Notes: generated from the sequence alone by a model not told the origin. DNA of 64,000 nucleotides from Limimaricola cinnabarinus (GCF_002723615.1 NZ_KZ304951.1:605054-669053), one strand, 5' to 3'; counted from the first letter of the stretch, positions 44,336-55,824 are shown. Numbers and translations are program-made.

Positions 44336-45720
44336 CGCGCGGTCTTCTCCCGGATGACGGATTGCAGGGCGGCAAGATCGTTCTCGACCCGCGTCACCCG
44401 CTCGGGCCGGTCATACAGCCCCGCCATGCGGGTTGGAAGGGGCGGTCGGATCGTGGTCGCGGCCTCGACCGCGTCGGGGAACTTCGCGGGATGCGCGGTG
44501 GCCAGCGTCACCATCGGGTTCTCGCCCATGTTCTCTTCGGCCACATGCACGCCCACGGCGGAATGCGGGCACAAAAGCTCGCCCGTCTGCGCATGGATGC
44601 GGCGGATCGTCTCGCGCGTCTCCTCCTCGGAGGCGCGGCCAGAGGCGAAGCCGTCGCGCAGCCGCCCGATCGCCCCTTGGCTGACCGCAAAGCCGCCCTC
44701 GCGCTTCAGCTCGTCCATCAGCTGGGCGACGGCGGCGCCGTCGCGGCCGTAGGCGTCCCACAGCGCGCGCTCGAAGTTCGAGGAGACCTGGATGTCCATC
44801 GAGGGGCTGATGGTGGGGGTCACGCCCGACTTGCGATGCTCGCCGCTCTGGATCGTGCGGTGCAGGATGTCGTTGCGGTTGGTGGCGATCACCAGCTTGC
44901 CGATGCTGAGCCCCATGCGGCGCGCGATGTCGCCGGCATAGATGTCGCCGAAATTGCCGGTGGGCACGGAGAAATCCACCTCGCGATGCGGCGCGCCAAG
45001 CGAGGTGGCGGCGGTGAAGTAGTAGACCACCTGCGCCAGCACCCGGCCCCAGTTGATCGAGTTCACGCCCGCGAGCCGCACCTCGTCGCGGAAGGCGAAA
45101 TCGTTGAACATGTCCTTCAATGCGGCCTGGCAATCGTCGAAATCGCCGGTGACCGCGAGGGTGTGGACGTTGCTTTCGGATGGCGTCGTCATCTGGCGGC
45201 GCTGCACCTCCGAGATCCGCTCATGCGGGTAGAGGATGACCACGTCGACATTGGCGAGCCCGCGGAACGCCTCGATCGCCGCCGAGCCGGTGTCTCCGCT
45301 GGTCGCGCCGACGATGGTGATCCGCTCGCCCGAGCGCTCCAGAGAGGCCTGGAACAGCTGGCCGATCAGCTGCATGGCGAAATCCTTGAAGGCCAGCGTC
45401 GGCCCGTGGAACAGCTCAAGCAGGTGATGGTTCGGGCCGAGCTGCTTCAAGGGCGCGCGCGCGGGATGGGCGAAGCTCGCATAGGCCTTGGCGATCAGGC
45501 CGCGGAACTCGTTTTCGGTGAAGGCGTCGCCGATGAAGGGGCGCATGACGCGGAAAGCCACCTCCTCGTAGGGCAGGCCCGCCATCGCCGCGATCTGGGC
45601 GCGGTCGAACATCGGCACGGTCTCGGGAACATAGAGGCCGCCGTCGCGGGCAAGACCGGTGAGCATGGCCTCTTCGAAGGAGAGGCTCGGGGCCTGGCCC
45701 CGGGTGGAGACGTAGCGCAT
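44332..45720 (-). CDS. thrC: Threonine synthase
   Basis: 462 residues, the long (yeast/E. coli-type) class. Pyridoxal-phosphate Lys112 lies in GPTLAFKDFAMQL, with VGATSGDTGSAA binding the phosphate. Converts O-phosphohomoserine to threonine, the last step of the pathway opened by lysC at 32 kb. Start at MRYVSTRG. It follows surf1 after 17 bases, so it may be read as the tail of the cta transcript. Confidence 0.96.
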   Translation of the reverse strand: MRYVSTRGQAPSLSFEEAMLTGLARDGGLYVPETVPMFDRAQIAAMAGLPYEEVAFRVMRPFIGDAFTENEFRGLIAKAYASFAHPARAPLKQLGPNHHLLELFHGPTLAFKDFAMQLIGQLFQASLERSGERITIVGATSGDTGSAAIEAFRGLANVDVVILYPHERISEVQRRQMTTPSESNVHTLAVTGDFDDCQAALKDMFNDFAFRDEVRLAGVNSINWGRVLAQVVYYFTAATSLGAPHREVDFSVPTGNFGDIYAGDIARRMGLSIGKLVIATNRNDILHRTIQSGEHRKSGVTPTISPSMDIQVSSNFERALWDAYGRDGAAVAQLMDELKREGGFAVSQGAIGRLRDGFASGRASEEETRETIRRIHAQTGELLCPHSAVGVHVAEENMGENPMVTLATAHPAKFPDAVEAATTIRPPLPTRMAGLYDRPERVTRVENDLAALQSVIREKTAR

Positions 45721-45737
45721 GGATCTGTCCTTCGACG

Positions 45738-46406
45738 TCAGGAGGCGGGGCGGCGGCCGCGCCACAAGAAAAGACCGGTCATCACGGCCCAGACGAGAGC
45801 CAGCGAAAACCAGGTGAGGGCGTAGCCGAGGTGGTCGTTCGGCACGGCGGCGCTGTCAAGCGGCATGGGCGCCGTTCCGACCTCGGGCGTCAGCCGCCGC
45901 GCCACGATCATCAGCGGCGCGGTGCCGAGTGCCGCGGCCATCGGGGCCACGTCGCGGGCATACCAGATATTGGCCGGCGTGTCGGGAGCCGGGGTCCAGT
46001 CATCGACCTCTTGGGGCCAATGCAGGTTGCCGGTGACCATGAGATCGGACACCTCCCGCTCCAGATCCTTGGCCCCGAGCGGCACGAAGCCCAGATCCAC
46101 CATCACCCGCCGCCGGTCGGTATCGAGCACGCCGATGACGCGGTAGCCCGGCCCGTCGGCGGCGCTGAGCACGTGCAGCTCCTCGCCCGTCAGCCGGCCC
46201 TGCGCCACCACCGGCAGGTAGCGCTGCGCCTGCGGATCGGCGGTGTCGAGGCCCGAAAGCGGCACCGGCGCCGCGAGGATGCGCGCGTCGAGATCGGCGA
46301 GGATCGCGGTCTTCCACGACAGGCGCTGCATCTGCCAGACGCCCAGCCAGACGAGAATGGCGCATCCCAGAAGGCCCATGAGCAGCGGTAGGAGCGTTCG
46401 GCGCAT
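45738..46406 (-). CDS. surf1: SURF1-family cytochrome oxidase assembly protein
   Basis: 222 residues with one membrane segment at each end (residues about 5-25 and 195-215) around a periplasmic domain, the SURF1 layout. Contains LGVWQMQRLSWK near the start and YRVIGVLD, VMVDLGFVPL in the middle. SURF1 helps insert heme a into subunit I of cytochrome c oxidase. Part of the cta operon after ctaE, separated by a hairpin at 46427. Start at MRRTLLPLLMG with GGAGGC upstream. Confidence 0.9.
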   Translation of the reverse strand: MRRTLLPLLMGLLGCAILVWLGVWQMQRLSWKTAILADLDARILAAPVPLSGLDTADPQAQRYLPVVAQGRLTGEELHVLSAADGPGYRVIGVLDTDRRRVMVDLGFVPLGAKDLEREVSDLMVTGNLHWPQEVDDWTPAPDTPANIWYARDVAPMAAALGTAPLMIVARRLTPEVGTAPMPLDSAAVPNDHLGYALTWFSLALVWAVMTGLFLWRGRRPAS

Positions 46407-46426
46407 CTTGCCTCCGGAAACGAGAA

Positions 46427-46451
46427 GGACGCGCGAGAGGCCCGCGCGTCC
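46427..46451 (-). terminator. Hairpin between ctaE and surf1 (attenuator-like)
   Basis: 9-bp perfect stem GGACGCGCG / CGCGCGTCC with a 7-base loop, followed on the minus strand by TTCTCGTTTCC, a weak U-tract that runs into the surf1 ribosome site. It may lower surf1-thrC expression relative to ctaE rather than end transcription fully. Confidence 0.4.
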
Positions 46452-46497
46452 GTATCGGGTGGGCCGTGTTCGGTCGGGCGCGAGCGCCCTGCCCCGA

Positions 46498-47298
46498 TCA
46501 GCTGCCCCAGACGTAGATCGCCAGGAACAGGAACAGCCAGACCACGTCGACGAAGTGCCAGTACCAGGCCGCCGCCTCGAAACCGACATGCTTCTCGGGG
46601 GTGAAGTCGCCGCGCTGCAGGCGGATCAGGCAGACCGCGAGGAAGATCGTGCCGACGATCACGTGAAAGCCGTGAAAGCCCGTCGCCATGAAGAACACGC
46701 CGCCATAGACGTTGCCGCCGAAGGTGAAGGGCGCTTCCCAGTATTCCAGCGCCTGGAAGGCGGTGAAGATCAGGCCGAGGCCGATCGCGATGGCGAGGCC
46801 GTTGCGCATGTCCTTGCGGTTGTTCTCATGCACCAGCGCATGGTGCGCCCAGGTCGCGGCCGCGCCCGAGCACAGCAGGATCAGCGTGTTGATCAGCGGC
46901 AGGTGCCACGGGTCGAAGGTGGTGATCCCCTCGGGCGGCCAGACGCCGTCGACCCTCGGGCTTTCGGGGCCCATCGGGTAGAGCGCGTTCTTGAAGAAGG
47001 CCCAGAACCACGCCACGAAGAACATGACCTCGGACATGATGAAGAAGATGAAGCCGTAGCGCAGGCCGATCCGCACCACCGGGGTGTGGTCGCCGATGCG
47101 GCTTTCGCCGACCATGTCGGCCCACCAGCCATACATGGTGTAGAGCACCGCGGCGAGGCCGATCAGGAACAGCCAGGGGCCGGAGCCATGCATCCAGGTG
47201 ACCGCGCCAAACAGCATGACGAAGGCGCCGATGGCGCTGATGAACGGCCAGATGGACGGGGCCAGGATGTGGTAGTCGTGGTTCTTCTCATGCGCCAT
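46498..47298 (-). CDS. ctaE: Cytochrome c oxidase subunit III
   Basis: 266 residues, seven membrane segments. It begins [18 protein letters not shown] and has the subunit III motifs [22 protein letters not shown] (with the conserved Glu) and [14 protein letters not shown], ending [18 protein letters not shown]. Structural subunit of the aa3-type oxidase that sustains turnover and proton uptake. Operon order ctaC, ctaB, small gene, ctaG, ctaE as in Paracoccus and Rhodobacter. Confidence 0.97.
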   Translation of the reverse strand: MAHEKNHDYHILAPSIWPFISAIGAFVMLFGAVTWMHGSGPWLFLIGLAAVLYTMYGWWADMVGESRIGDHTPVVRIGLRYGFIFFIMSEVMFFVAWFWAFFKNALYPMGPESPRVDGVWPPEGITTFDPWHLPLINTLILLCSGAAATWAHHALVHENNRKDMRNGLAIAIGLGLIFTAFQALEYWEAPFTFGGNVYGGVFFMATGFHGFHVIVGTIFLAVCLIRLQRGDFTPEKHVGFEAAAWYWHFVDVVWLFLFLAIYVWGS

Positions 47299-47323
47299 TG
47301 CGTCAGTCCCTCGGGCCTTTCGT

Positions 47324-47941
47324 TCAGTTCTGCTCTATCGCCTGACCGGCGGTTCGTGTCAAAGACTCGTTGCCCGGCGCCAGTGCCGCCGTCTGCGTGT
47401 CTTCGGGAAGGTCGATCTCGTAGAAGGTATAGCTCAACGTGATCTCGTGGACATATTTCGCCTCGCGGTCCTCGACGATCTCGGGATCGACGAAGAAGCT
47501 GACCGGCATCATCACCGTCTCGCCCGGCTGCAGCACCTGCTCGGTGAAGCAGAAGCACTCGATCTTCTCGAAATAGCCGCCCGCCGAATAGGGCGCGACA
47601 TTGTAGCTCGCCTGCCCGGCGACCGGCCGGTCGGTCGGGTTGTGCGCCTCGTAGAAGGCCAGCCCCGTCTCGCCGATGCGGATCTCCATCTCGCGCTGCG
47701 CGGGCTTGAACTCCCACGGCATGTCGCGTTCGAGCGAGGCGTCGAAGCGCACGGTGATGGTCTGGTCGAGCACGGTATCCGAGCCCGCATCGGCCACGGA
47801 GGTGACCCCGCCGAAGCCGGTGACCCGGCAGAACCAGTCGTAGAAGGGCACCGCGGCCCAGGCCAGCGCGCCCATCACGAGGACGACGCCGACGGTCTGC
47901 AGCGCGGTGCGGCGAATGCGGCGGTCCCGCTCGGCGCTCAT
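47324..47941 (-). CDS. ctaG: Cytochrome c oxidase assembly protein Cox11/CtaG
   Basis: 205 residues. One N-terminal membrane anchor (about residues 14-33) and a periplasmic domain with the copper motif CFCF (Cys129, Cys131) plus Cys38 just after the anchor. Cox11 delivers copper to the CuB site of subunit I. Its ATG region overlaps the stop of the small gene upstream by four bases (47938-47941). Confidence 0.96.
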   Translation of the reverse strand: MSAERDRRIRRTALQTVGVVLVMGALAWAAVPFYDWFCRVTGFGGVTSVADAGSDTVLDQTITVRFDASLERDMPWEFKPAQREMEIRIGETGLAFYEAHNPTDRPVAGQASYNVAPYSAGGYFEKIECFCFTEQVLQPGETVMMPVSFFVDPEIVEDREAKYVHEITLSYTFYEIDLPEDTQTAALAPGNESLTRTAGQAIEQN

Positions 47942-48138
47942 TGCCCGGCCTCCCCGCCCTGCGGCACAAGCTGCGGCCGCGCGACATGGTCGAACCTTTC
48001 AAGCTCGACGATGCTGCCAAGGCTCAGCGTCTTGACCACGGTGAGACCGAAGATCAGGGCGACGAAGGCGACGAGCAGCAGCCCGACCCCCCAGTTGCGG
48101 CCCCGGCGGCGGTGATGCAATTCATGTTCGACACGCAT
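47938..48138 (-). CDS. Small single-span membrane protein of the cta operon
   Basis: 66 residues. Basic N-terminus HHRRRGRNW, one membrane helix GVGLLLVAFVALIFGLTVV, then a periplasmic tail of about 28 residues. It stands between ctaB and ctaG with overlapping stop/start, the place where other Rhodobacterales and Paracoccus carry an unnamed small ORF (CoxF/CtaK-like small proteins). A role in oxidase assembly is inferred from position. I chose ATG 48138 because GGAGG is at proper distance; ATG 48144 is too close to it. Confidence 0.75.
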   Translation of the reverse strand: MRVEHELHHRRRGRNWGVGLLLVAFVALIFGLTVVKTLSLGSIVELERFDHVARPQLVPQGGEAGQ

Positions 48139-48150
48139 GGACATGCCTCC

Positions 48151-49119
48151 TCAGGCCCCGATGAGCCCTGACAGGATCTGCCAGGAGCCGCCCCAGGGAC
48201 GCAGCGCCGCCTCGATCAGAAGCGCGCCGAAATGCAGGAAAAGATAGCCGAGAGAGATCTTGAAGACCTTCTTCTCGGCGGCGTAGCCGTCGGCCTCGGC
48301 CTGATCCTCGGTCCGACGGAAAAGCTGCCACGCGCCGCCGAGGAACTGCAGGTTCAGCACCAGAGCGACGGCGAGATAGACCGGCCCGCCGATCGAGGTG
48401 AAGCCGAGACCCAGCGCCACGGGCACCAGAAGCACCGTGTAGGCGAGAATGTGACGGCGGGTGGAGCGGCGGCCATGCGTCTCGGTGAGCATCGGCACGC
48501 CCGCATCGCCGTAATCGGACTTCACGAACAGCGCCAGCGCCCAGAAATGCGGCGGCGTCCACATGAAGGTGAGCGCGAACATCAGCACGCTCTCGATCGC
48601 GATGTCGCCGGTGGCGGCGGCCCAGCCGATCATCGGGGGGAAGGCGCCAGCGGCGCCGCCGATCACGATGTTCTGCGGCGTCGAACGCTTGAGCCACATC
48701 GTGTAGATCACGGCGTAAAAGAAGATGGTGAAGGCCAGGAGGCCCGCGGCCAAGGGACCGGCGGCGAGGAACAGCACCACCACCGAAAAGCCCGACAGCG
48801 CAAGGCCCAGCGCCAGCGCATCGCCGGGGCTTGTCTTGCCCGCCGGAATCGGGCGGGATTTCGTGCGCCGCATGATCGCGTCGATATCGGCGTCCCACCA
48901 CATGTTGAGCGCGCCCGAGGCGCCGCCGCCCACGGCGATGCAAAGCACCGCCACGAAGCCCAGGAAAGGGTGCACCGGCACGGGCGCCACCACGAGGCCC
49001 ACCAGAGCGGTGAAGACCACGAGCGACATCACCCGCGGCTTCAGCAGCGCGAAATAATCGCCGATGGAGGCTTCGGGCGCGCCCTTGTAGCGCAGGTCTG
49101 TCATGCTGGCATCGGTCAT
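48151..49119 (-). CDS. ctaB: Protoheme IX farnesyltransferase (heme O synthase)
   Basis: 322 residues, about eight or nine membrane segments. UbiA-type prenyltransferase with the Asp-rich motif [19 protein letters not shown] and second loop [19 protein letters not shown]. Adds a farnesyl group to heme B, the first step to heme A for the oxidase. Start at 49119 has GGGAG upstream. 12 bases before the small membrane protein gene. Confidence 0.96.
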   Translation of the reverse strand: MTDASMTDLRYKGAPEASIGDYFALLKPRVMSLVVFTALVGLVVAPVPVHPFLGFVAVLCIAVGGGASGALNMWWDADIDAIMRRTKSRPIPAGKTSPGDALALGLALSGFSVVVLFLAAGPLAAGLLAFTIFFYAVIYTMWLKRSTPQNIVIGGAAGAFPPMIGWAAATGDIAIESVLMFALTFMWTPPHFWALALFVKSDYGDAGVPMLTETHGRRSTRRHILAYTVLLVPVALGLGFTSIGGPVYLAVALVLNLQFLGGAWQLFRRTEDQAEADGYAAEKKVFKISLGYLFLHFGALLIEAALRPWGGSWQILSGLIGA

Positions 49120-49288
49120 GCGGGCTCCCGTCCGGCGGTCATCATCCGCCGTCGCTGGTGGCGCGGTCGCGGGGGCGCGGCCCCCGGGCACGGTCGGGCG
49201 GTCCCGGCCGGTCGTCATGTCGGTCGGCGGCGATGCCGCCCCGTCGGGCGGGCGCCCCTGCGCCCGGCCCGGTCAGTCACGATCCGGC

Positions 49289-50146
49289 TCAGGCCGGGAA
49301 CTCTTCCTTGGCGCCTGCGAGCCAAAGCTCATAGGCCTCGGGGCTCACCACCTTGACGGTGATCGGCATGTAGGCGTGGTCCTTGCCGCACAGCTCCGAG
49401 CACTGGCCGAAATAGACGCCTTCCTGCTCGGCCTCGAACCACAGCTGGGCGATCCGGCCCGGCACCGCGTCCTGCTTCACGCCGAAGGCGGGGATGGTCC
49501 AGGAATGGATCACGTCGGCGGCGGTGACGTCCATCACCACGGTGGCGCCCACGGGGACGACGACCGAGGTGTCGGTGGCGAGCTTGAACTCGTCGGCGCC
49601 ATAGCCCGCTTCGTTCAGCTCGGCCAGGATCTCCTCGTTGAGGTTACCCATGCCCGCGCCGATCATGAAGCTTTCGAAGGCGATCTCCTCGTCGGGATAC
49701 TCGTAGCCCCAGTACCACTGGAAGCCGGTGACCTTGATGTGCACGTCACCCTCGGGGATCTCCTGCTGGTCGAACAGCACCGGCAGGGAGAAGGCGCCGA
49801 TGAAGATCAGGATCACGATCGGCACGACCGTCCAGGCGATCTCGAGCGGCGAGTTGTGGGTGAACACCGCCGGCTTGGGATTGGCCTTCTTGTTGTAGCG
49901 CAGGATCACGAAGGCCAGCAGGCCGGTGACGAAGAGCGTGATCGCGGTGATGATGACGAGCAGCATGCCGTCGAGCCAGTGGATGTCGCGCGCCAGCTTG
50001 GTCGCGGCGGGCTGCCAGCCCACGGCCCCGTCGACCGGGGTGCCGATGATCGGCAGCTCGGCGATCTGCTCCTGTGCCGAAACCATGCCCGCCGTCAGTG
50101 TGGCGGTAAGGGTCCCGAGCACGGCGAGGGGCTTTGTGAGGTGCAT
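49289..50146 (-). CDS. ctaC: Cytochrome c oxidase subunit II
   Basis: 285 residues. Signal peptide (about residues 1-24), two membrane helices (about 60-83 and 103-125) and a periplasmic cupredoxin domain with a complete CuA site: His214 in HSWTIPAFG and Cys249, Glu251, Cys253, His257 and Met260 in [14 protein letters not shown]. It accepts electrons from cytochrome c. First gene of the cta operon; 169 bases separate it from ctaB. Divergent from tldD; the promoter lies in 50147-50332. Confidence 0.97.
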   Translation of the reverse strand: MHLTKPLAVLGTLTATLTAGMVSAQEQIAELPIIGTPVDGAVGWQPAATKLARDIHWLDGMLLVIITAITLFVTGLLAFVILRYNKKANPKPAVFTHNSPLEIAWTVVPIVILIFIGAFSLPVLFDQQEIPEGDVHIKVTGFQWYWGYEYPDEEIAFESFMIGAGMGNLNEEILAELNEAGYGADEFKLATDTSVVVPVGATVVMDVTAADVIHSWTIPAFGVKQDAVPGRIAQLWFEAEQEGVYFGQCSELCGKDHAYMPITVKVVSPEAYELWLAGAKEEFPA

Positions 50147-50332
50147 GTCTCTACCTTGCGTGTGTGGCGTAAGTCGGCGCCCCGAGGCCCCCGCTTGGGC
50201 GGAATCCCCTGTCGTCCGCGGCTCTAATCCCATAAACTGTCGCGCAGAACAAGCTGTCGGGTTGCGGCAAACGGACGCCCGCCCTACCTGCCCTTCGCCC
50301 CCCGCATTCCGCCCCATCCGACGAGGACGCCC

Positions 50333-51766
50333 ATGACCGCACGACAGGCCGAGCCCGCCTTCGATCCCTTCGCCACCCATCTCGACCGCGCCGCCGCGCT
50401 GCGGCTCCTGCAAGAGGCGGTGGCGGGCGCCGATGACGGCGAGCTGTTTCTCGAGCGACGCCGCTCGGAGGTGCTGGGCTTCGACGACGGTCGCCTCAAG
50501 CATGCCAATTTCGACGCCGCCGAGGGCTTCGGCCTGCGCGCGGTGCGCGGCGAGACCTCGGGCTATGCCCATTCCACCCAGATCGACGAGCACGCGCTCG
50601 CCCGCGCCGTGGCGACCGCGCGGCTCGCCGTGGGCGATGGCGGCGGCAGCCTCGCCGATGCGCCTGCCCGCACCAACCGCCACCTCTATACCGATGCCGA
50701 CCCGATCGCCGGCGCGGCCTTCGGGGTGAAGGTCGATCTTTTGCGCGAGATCGACGCCTTCGCCCGCGCGCTCGACCCGAAGGTCGTGCAGGTCACGGCG
50801 AGCCTCGCCGCCTCGCATCAGGAGGTGGCGATCCTGCGGCCCGAGGACGCGCTCTATACCGATATCCGCCCGATGGCGCGGATCTCGATCGGCGTGATCG
50901 TCGAAAAGGACGGGCGGCGCGAGAGCGGTCATATGGGCGGCGGCGGGCGCTTCGGGCTCGACGGGCTGATGGCGCGCGATCACTGGGAGCCGGTGGTGCG
51001 CGAGGCGCTGCGCATCGCGCTCGTGAACCTCGACGCCGAGGCCGCCCCCGCCGGCGTCATGGACGTGGTGCTCGGGCCGGGCTGGCCCGGCATCCTGCTG
51101 CACGAGGCGGTGGGCCACGGGCTCGAAGGCGATTTCAACCGCAAGGGCTCCTCGGCCTTCTCCGGGCTGATGGGCAGCCAGGTCGCAGCCAGGGGCGTCA
51201 CCGTGCTCGACGACGGCACGATCCCCGACCGGCGCGGCTCTCTCACCTTCGACGACGAGGGCACGCCCTCGAACCGCACCACGCTGATCGAGGACGGCAA
51301 GCTCGTGGGCTATATGCAGGACAGGCAGAACGCGCGGCTGATGGGCGTGGCCCCGACCGGCAACGGGCGGCGCGAAAGCTTTGCCCATGCGCCGATGCCG
51401 CGCATGACCAACACCTACATGCTGGGCGGCAATGACGACCCGGCGGGCATGGTGGCGGACCTCGAGGACGGGATCTGGGCCGTGGGATTCGGCGGCGGGC
51501 AGGTCGACATCACCTCCGGCAAGTTCGTCTTCTCCTGCACCGAGGCCTACCGGGTGAAGAACGGCAAGGTCGGCGCGCCGGTCAAGGGCGCGACGCTGAT
51601 CGGCGACGGCGCCACCGCGCTGCAGAAGATCCGCGCCATTGGCAACGACCTCGCGCTCGATCCGGGCATCGGCAATTGCGGCAAGGCGGGGCAATGGGTG
51701 CCCGTGGGGGTCGGTCAGCCCTCCTTGATGATCGGCGGGCTGACGGTGGGCGGATCGGGAAGCTGA
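50333..51766 (+). CDS. tldD: TldD metalloprotease
   Basis: 477 residues. The zinc motif [11 protein letters not shown] (HExxxH) lies near residue 260. TldD and TldE form a protease that matures modified peptides and degrades antitoxins; no tldE is in the window. It begins near [13 protein letters not shown]. Single gene before dprA, 68 bases apart. Confidence 0.94.
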   Translation: MTARQAEPAFDPFATHLDRAAALRLLQEAVAGADDGELFLERRRSEVLGFDDGRLKHANFDAAEGFGLRAVRGETSGYAHSTQIDEHALARAVATARLAVGDGGGSLADAPARTNRHLYTDADPIAGAAFGVKVDLLREIDAFARALDPKVVQVTASLAASHQEVAILRPEDALYTDIRPMARISIGVIVEKDGRRESGHMGGGGRFGLDGLMARDHWEPVVREALRIALVNLDAEAAPAGVMDVVLGPGWPGILLHEAVGHGLEGDFNRKGSSAFSGLMGSQVAARGVTVLDDGTIPDRRGSLTFDDEGTPSNRTTLIEDGKLVGYMQDRQNARLMGVAPTGNGRRESFAHAPMPRMTNTYMLGGNDDPAGMVADLEDGIWAVGFGGGQVDITSGKFVFSCTEAYRVKNGKVGAPVKGATLIGDGATALQKIRAIGNDLALDPGIGNCGKAGQWVPVGVGQPSLMIGGLTVGGSGS

Positions 51767-51834
51767 TCGCCTTTCGGTTTACGCGCTGTTAACCGAGTCG
51801 CCCTAGATCTGAAGGGGCAACAGGCGAGGCGCGG

Positions 51835-52986
51835 ATGGCCCAGAACCCGACTTCTTCCGCTCACCCCCCACTCCCACCCACCACGGAAGAGGACACGCTG
51901 TCCCGCCTGCGCCTGTTGCGCTCCCGCCGGGTCGGCATCGCCACCTACTGGCGGCTGCTGGCCGAGCATGGCTCGGCCCGCGCCGCGCTCGACGCGCTGC
52001 CCGACATTGCCCATGCGGCGGGGATCACCGATTACGAAGCCTGCACGCCGCAGGCGGCCCGCGCCGAGATGCGCGCCGCCGAGGCGGCGGGCGCGCGGCT
52101 CTTGCTGCATGGCGATCCGCTCTACCCGGCCGATCTCGCCGCCCTTTCCGATGCACCGCCGCTTTTGTGGCTGCGCGGGCGCGCGGCGCTGCTGCGTCGG
52201 CCCATGCTCGCCATGGTCGGCGCGCGCAACGCCTCGTCGCTGGGGCTGCGCATGGCGCAGCGGCTCGCCGCCGATCTTGCCGATGCGGGCTGGGTCGTGG
52301 TCTCGGGCCTTGCGCGCGGCATCGACACGGCGGCGCATGAGGCCGCGCTCGGCCGCGGCACCATCGCGGTGACGGCGGGCGGTGTCGATGTCACCTATCC
52401 GCCCGAAAACGCCGATCTGACGGCCCAGATCGCCCGCGACGGGCTGATCCTTTCCGAACAGCCCGTGGGCCGCGCGCCGCAGGCGCGCCATTTCCCCGCG
52501 CGCAACCGTATCGTGGCGGGGCTGTCGCGCTGCGTCGTCGTGGTCGAGGCCGCGGCGCGCTCTGGCAGCCTGATCACCGCGCGCGCGGCGCTGGAGGCGG
52601 GGCGCGAGGTGCTCGCCGTGCCCGGCCACCCCTTCGATGCGCGCGCCGGGGGCTGCAACATGCTGATCCGCGACGGCGCGGCGCTGGTGCGCGGCGCTTC
52701 CGACGTGCTCGATCTCATGGGGCGGATCGCGCCGGAGCCCGCGGCGCAGGCACCCGGCGCGCGGCCTGCCCCGCCACCGAAGCCCGAGGCCGCAGACGAC
52801 CTCGCCGCGCGCATCATGGACCGGCTCGGGGCCGCGCCGCTGGCCGAGGATCAGCTGCTGCGCGACATGCGCCTGCCCGCGGCAAGGCTGTCTCAGGCGC
52901 TGGTCGATCTTGAGCTGTCGGGCCGGGTGGAGCGGCAGCCGGGCGGGCTTCTGGTGCGGCGGGATCTGGCGCGGGCCGCGGGCTGA
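51835..52986 (+). CDS. dprA: DNA-processing protein DprA
   Basis: 383 residues. Helical N-terminal region, then the Rossmann-like DprA/Smf core with MVGARNASSLG, VSGLARGIDTAAHEAAL and PARNRIVAGLSRCVVVVEAA, and a C-terminal winged-helix DML1-like domain (about residues 320-380). DprA loads RecA on incoming single-stranded DNA in transformation; it is widespread also in species not known to be competent. Precedes topA, an order common in bacteria. Confidence 0.95.
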   Translation: MAQNPTSSAHPPLPPTTEEDTLSRLRLLRSRRVGIATYWRLLAEHGSARAALDALPDIAHAAGITDYEACTPQAARAEMRAAEAAGARLLLHGDPLYPADLAALSDAPPLLWLRGRAALLRRPMLAMVGARNASSLGLRMAQRLAADLADAGWVVVSGLARGIDTAAHEAALGRGTIAVTAGGVDVTYPPENADLTAQIARDGLILSEQPVGRAPQARHFPARNRIVAGLSRCVVVVEAAARSGSLITARAALEAGREVLAVPGHPFDARAGGCNMLIRDGAALVRGASDVLDLMGRIAPEPAAQAPGARPAPPPKPEAADDLAARIMDRLGAAPLAEDQLLRDMRLPAARLSQALVDLELSGRVERQPGGLLVRRDLARAAG

Positions 52987-53087
52987 CGGAGCCGAAGGGA
53001 CGCTGTCACGGGGCGCATTGACATTGTCGTGGGCCCCACCACATGTTGCCCGCCCAAAGCGCCCCTCCCCTGACCCGAGGATTCCCC

Positions 53088-55817
53088 ATGCCCGTCGTCG
53101 TCGTCGAATCTCCGGCCAAGGCCAAGACGATCAACACTTATCTCGGCTCGGGCTACACCGTGCTCGCCTCTTACGGCCATGTGCGCGACCTGCCGCCCAA
53201 GGATGGCTCGGTCGACACCGAGAATGATTTCGAGATGCGCTGGGAGATCGGCACCGACAGCCGCAAGCATGTCAAGGCCATCGCCGATGCGCTGAAGGAC
53301 GACCCGAACCTGATCCTCGCCACCGACCCTGATCGTGAGGGCGAAGCGATCTCCTGGCACCTTCAGGAGGCGCTGACCAAGCGCAAGGTGCTCAAGAAGG
53401 ACACGCCCGTCTCCCGCGTGGTGTTCAACGCCATCACCAAGAAGGCCGTGACCGAGGCGATGCAGAACCCGCGCGAGGTCGATGCGCCCTTGGTGCACGC
53501 CTATCTGGCGCGCCGCGCGCTCGACTACCTCGTGGGCTTCAACCTCAGCCCCGTGCTGTGGCGCAAGCTGCCGGGTGCCAAGTCGGCGGGGCGGGTGCAG
53601 TCGGTCTGCCTGCGGCTCATCGTCGAGCGGGAGATGGAGATCGAGGCCTTCGATCCGCGCGAATACTGGAGCGTGAAGGCGCAGCTCACCACCCCGCGCG
53701 GGCAGGAATTCGAGGCGCGGCTCACCGTGCTGGCGGGCAAGAAGCTCGACCGCTTCGACCTTTCCGACCGCACCCAGGCCGAGATGGCGGTGCAGGCCGT
53801 GGCCTCGCGCGAGCTTTCCGTCGCCTCGGTCGAGGCCAAGCCGGCGAGCCGCAACCCCTCGGCCCCCTTCATGACCTCGACCCTGCAACAGGAGGCCAGC
53901 CGCAAGTTCGGCATGGGCGCGCGCGCCACCATGTCGGCGGCCCAGCGGCTCTACGAGGCGGGCCACATCACCTATATGCGGACCGACGGCATCGACATGG
54001 CGCCCGAGGCGGTGATGGCCGCGCGCGACGAGATCAAGTCGCGCTACGGCGAGCAATACGTCCCGAAATCGCCGCGCATGTACAAGAACAAGGCCAAGAA
54101 CGCGCAGGAAGCGCATGAATGCATCCGGCCCACCGACATGTCGCGCGACGCGGGCAAGCTGGCGCGGCTGGAGCCCGAGCAGCGCAAGCTCTACGACCTG
54201 ATCTGGAAGCGGACGCTGGCCTGCCAGATGGAGGCCGCGCGGATGGAGCGCACCACCGTCGACATCGCCAGCCGCGACAGCGAGGTCGTGCTGCGCGCCA
54301 CCGGTCAGGTCGTGCTGTTCGACGGCTTCCTCAAGGTCTATGAAGAGGGCCGCGACGACGTCGAGAGCGACGACGACCGCCGCTTGCCGCAGATCCATCA
54401 GGGCGAGGCCGCGAAATTCGCGAGCGGTGCGCTCAAGGGCGCCTTCGCCAAGGCGACCGAGGAGAACAAGGAGGCCGCCGTGCTCGGCGGGCCTGAGGCG
54501 GTGCTGGCGCTGCAGCACCACACCCAGCCGCCGCCGCGCTACACCGAGGCGACGCTGGTCAAGCGCATGGAAGAGCTCGGCATTGGTCGCCCCTCGACCT
54601 ATGCCAGCGTGATCGGCACGATCCAGGACCGCGACTATGTCACCAAGGACAAGAACCGGCTGATCCCGCAGGACAAGGGCCGGATCGTCACGATCTTCCT
54701 GCTGAACTTCTTCAAGCGTTACGTGGAATACGACTTCACCGCCAGCCTCGAGGAGCAGCTCGACGACGTCTCGGCCGGCAAGGCCGATTACAAGGAGCTG
54801 CTGGCGAAGTTCTGGCGCGATTTCTCGGCGGCGATCGCCGAGACCTCGGAGCTTCGGATCACCGAGGTGCTCGACGTGCTCGACGAGGCGCTGGCCCCGC
54901 AGCTCTACCCGCCCCGCGAGGATGGCAGCGATCCGCGCCAGTGCCCGCAATGCGGCACCGGTCAGCTGCATCTGAAGACCTCGCGCACCGGGGGCTTCGT
55001 CGGCTGCGGCAACTATCCCGAATGCCGCTACACCCGGCCCATCGGCGGCGACGGCGCCGAGACCGGCGCCGACCGGGTGCTGGGCGAGGATGGCGGCGAC
55101 GATATCTGGCTCAAGACCGGGCGCTTCGGGCCTTATGTCCAGCGCGGCGAGCCGACCGAGGACGTGCCCAAGCCGCCCCGCGCCTCGCTGCCCAAGGGCT
55201 GGCAGGCGGATGCGATGGATCTCGACAAGGCGCTGACGCTTCTTTCCCTGCCGCGCTTCGTGGGCAACCACCCCGAGGATGGTGAGCCGATCGAGGCCGG
55301 GCTCGGGCGCTTCGGCCCCTTCGTCAAGCACGGCAAGCTCTATGCCAATCTCAAGGAGGTCGACGAGGTCTTCGAGATCGGCATGAACCGCGCGGTCGAA
55401 CTGCTGGCGCAGAAGGCCGCTGGCCGGGCCGGTCGCGGCGCGGCCGCCAAGGCGCTCAAGGAGCTGGGCGAGCATCCCTCGGGCGGCGCGATCTCCGTGA
55501 TGCCGGGGCGTTACGGGCCATATGTGAAGTGGGAGAAGGTCAACGCGACCCTGCCCAAGGACGTGGAGCCCGAGGCGGTGACGCTGGAACAGGCGATCGC
55601 TCTGGTGGACGAGAAGGCCGCGAAGGGCGGCAAGAAGAAGGCCCCCGCCAAGAAGGCGGCGGCGAAGAAGCCCGCCGCGAAGAAGACCACGACCAAGAAA
55701 GCCACGGCGTCCAAGACCACGGCGTCCAAGACCACGGCGAAAAAGGCCCCGGCCAAGAAGACGGCGGCGAAGAAGGCCGAAGCCGCCGAAACGGCGCCCG
55801 ACGAGACCGCCGAATAG
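53088..55817 (+). CDS. topA: DNA topoisomerase I
   Basis: 909 residues. TOPRIM domain at the N-terminus ([12 protein letters not shown], then DPDREGEAI), catalytic Tyr296 in HITYMRTDG, a zinc-ribbon (CPQCGTGQ and CGNYPEC) near residue 620-645, TopA C-terminal repeats, and a Lys/Ala/Thr tail of about 65 residues ([14 protein letters not shown]). Relaxes negative supercoils. Start at [13 protein letters not shown] with GAGGA upstream. The tail contains short tandem DNA repeats (15-bp units near 55710). Confidence 0.97.
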   Translation: MPVVVVESPAKAKTINTYLGSGYTVLASYGHVRDLPPKDGSVDTENDFEMRWEIGTDSRKHVKAIADALKDDPNLILATDPDREGEAISWHLQEALTKRKVLKKDTPVSRVVFNAITKKAVTEAMQNPREVDAPLVHAYLARRALDYLVGFNLSPVLWRKLPGAKSAGRVQSVCLRLIVEREMEIEAFDPREYWSVKAQLTTPRGQEFEARLTVLAGKKLDRFDLSDRTQAEMAVQAVASRELSVASVEAKPASRNPSAPFMTSTLQQEASRKFGMGARATMSAAQRLYEAGHITYMRTDGIDMAPEAVMAARDEIKSRYGEQYVPKSPRMYKNKAKNAQEAHECIRPTDMSRDAGKLARLEPEQRKLYDLIWKRTLACQMEAARMERTTVDIASRDSEVVLRATGQVVLFDGFLKVYEEGRDDVESDDDRRLPQIHQGEAAKFASGALKGAFAKATEENKEAAVLGGPEAVLALQHHTQPPPRYTEATLVKRMEELGIGRPSTYASVIGTIQDRDYVTKDKNRLIPQDKGRIVTIFLLNFFKRYVEYDFTASLEEQLDDVSAGKADYKELLAKFWRDFSAAIAETSELRITEVLDVLDEALAPQLYPPREDGSDPRQCPQCGTGQLHLKTSRTGGFVGCGNYPECRYTRPIGGDGAETGADRVLGEDGGDDIWLKTGRFGPYVQRGEPTEDVPKPPRASLPKGWQADAMDLDKALTLLSLPRFVGNHPEDGEPIEAGLGRFGPFVKHGKLYANLKEVDEVFEIGMNRAVELLAQKAAGRAGRGAAAKALKELGEHPSGGAISVMPGRYGPYVKWEKVNATLPKDVEPEAVTLEQAIALVDEKAAKGGKKKAPAKKAAAKKPAAKKTTTKKATASKTTASKTTAKKAPAKKTAAKKAEAAETAPDETAE

Positions 55818-55824
55818 GCAATGC

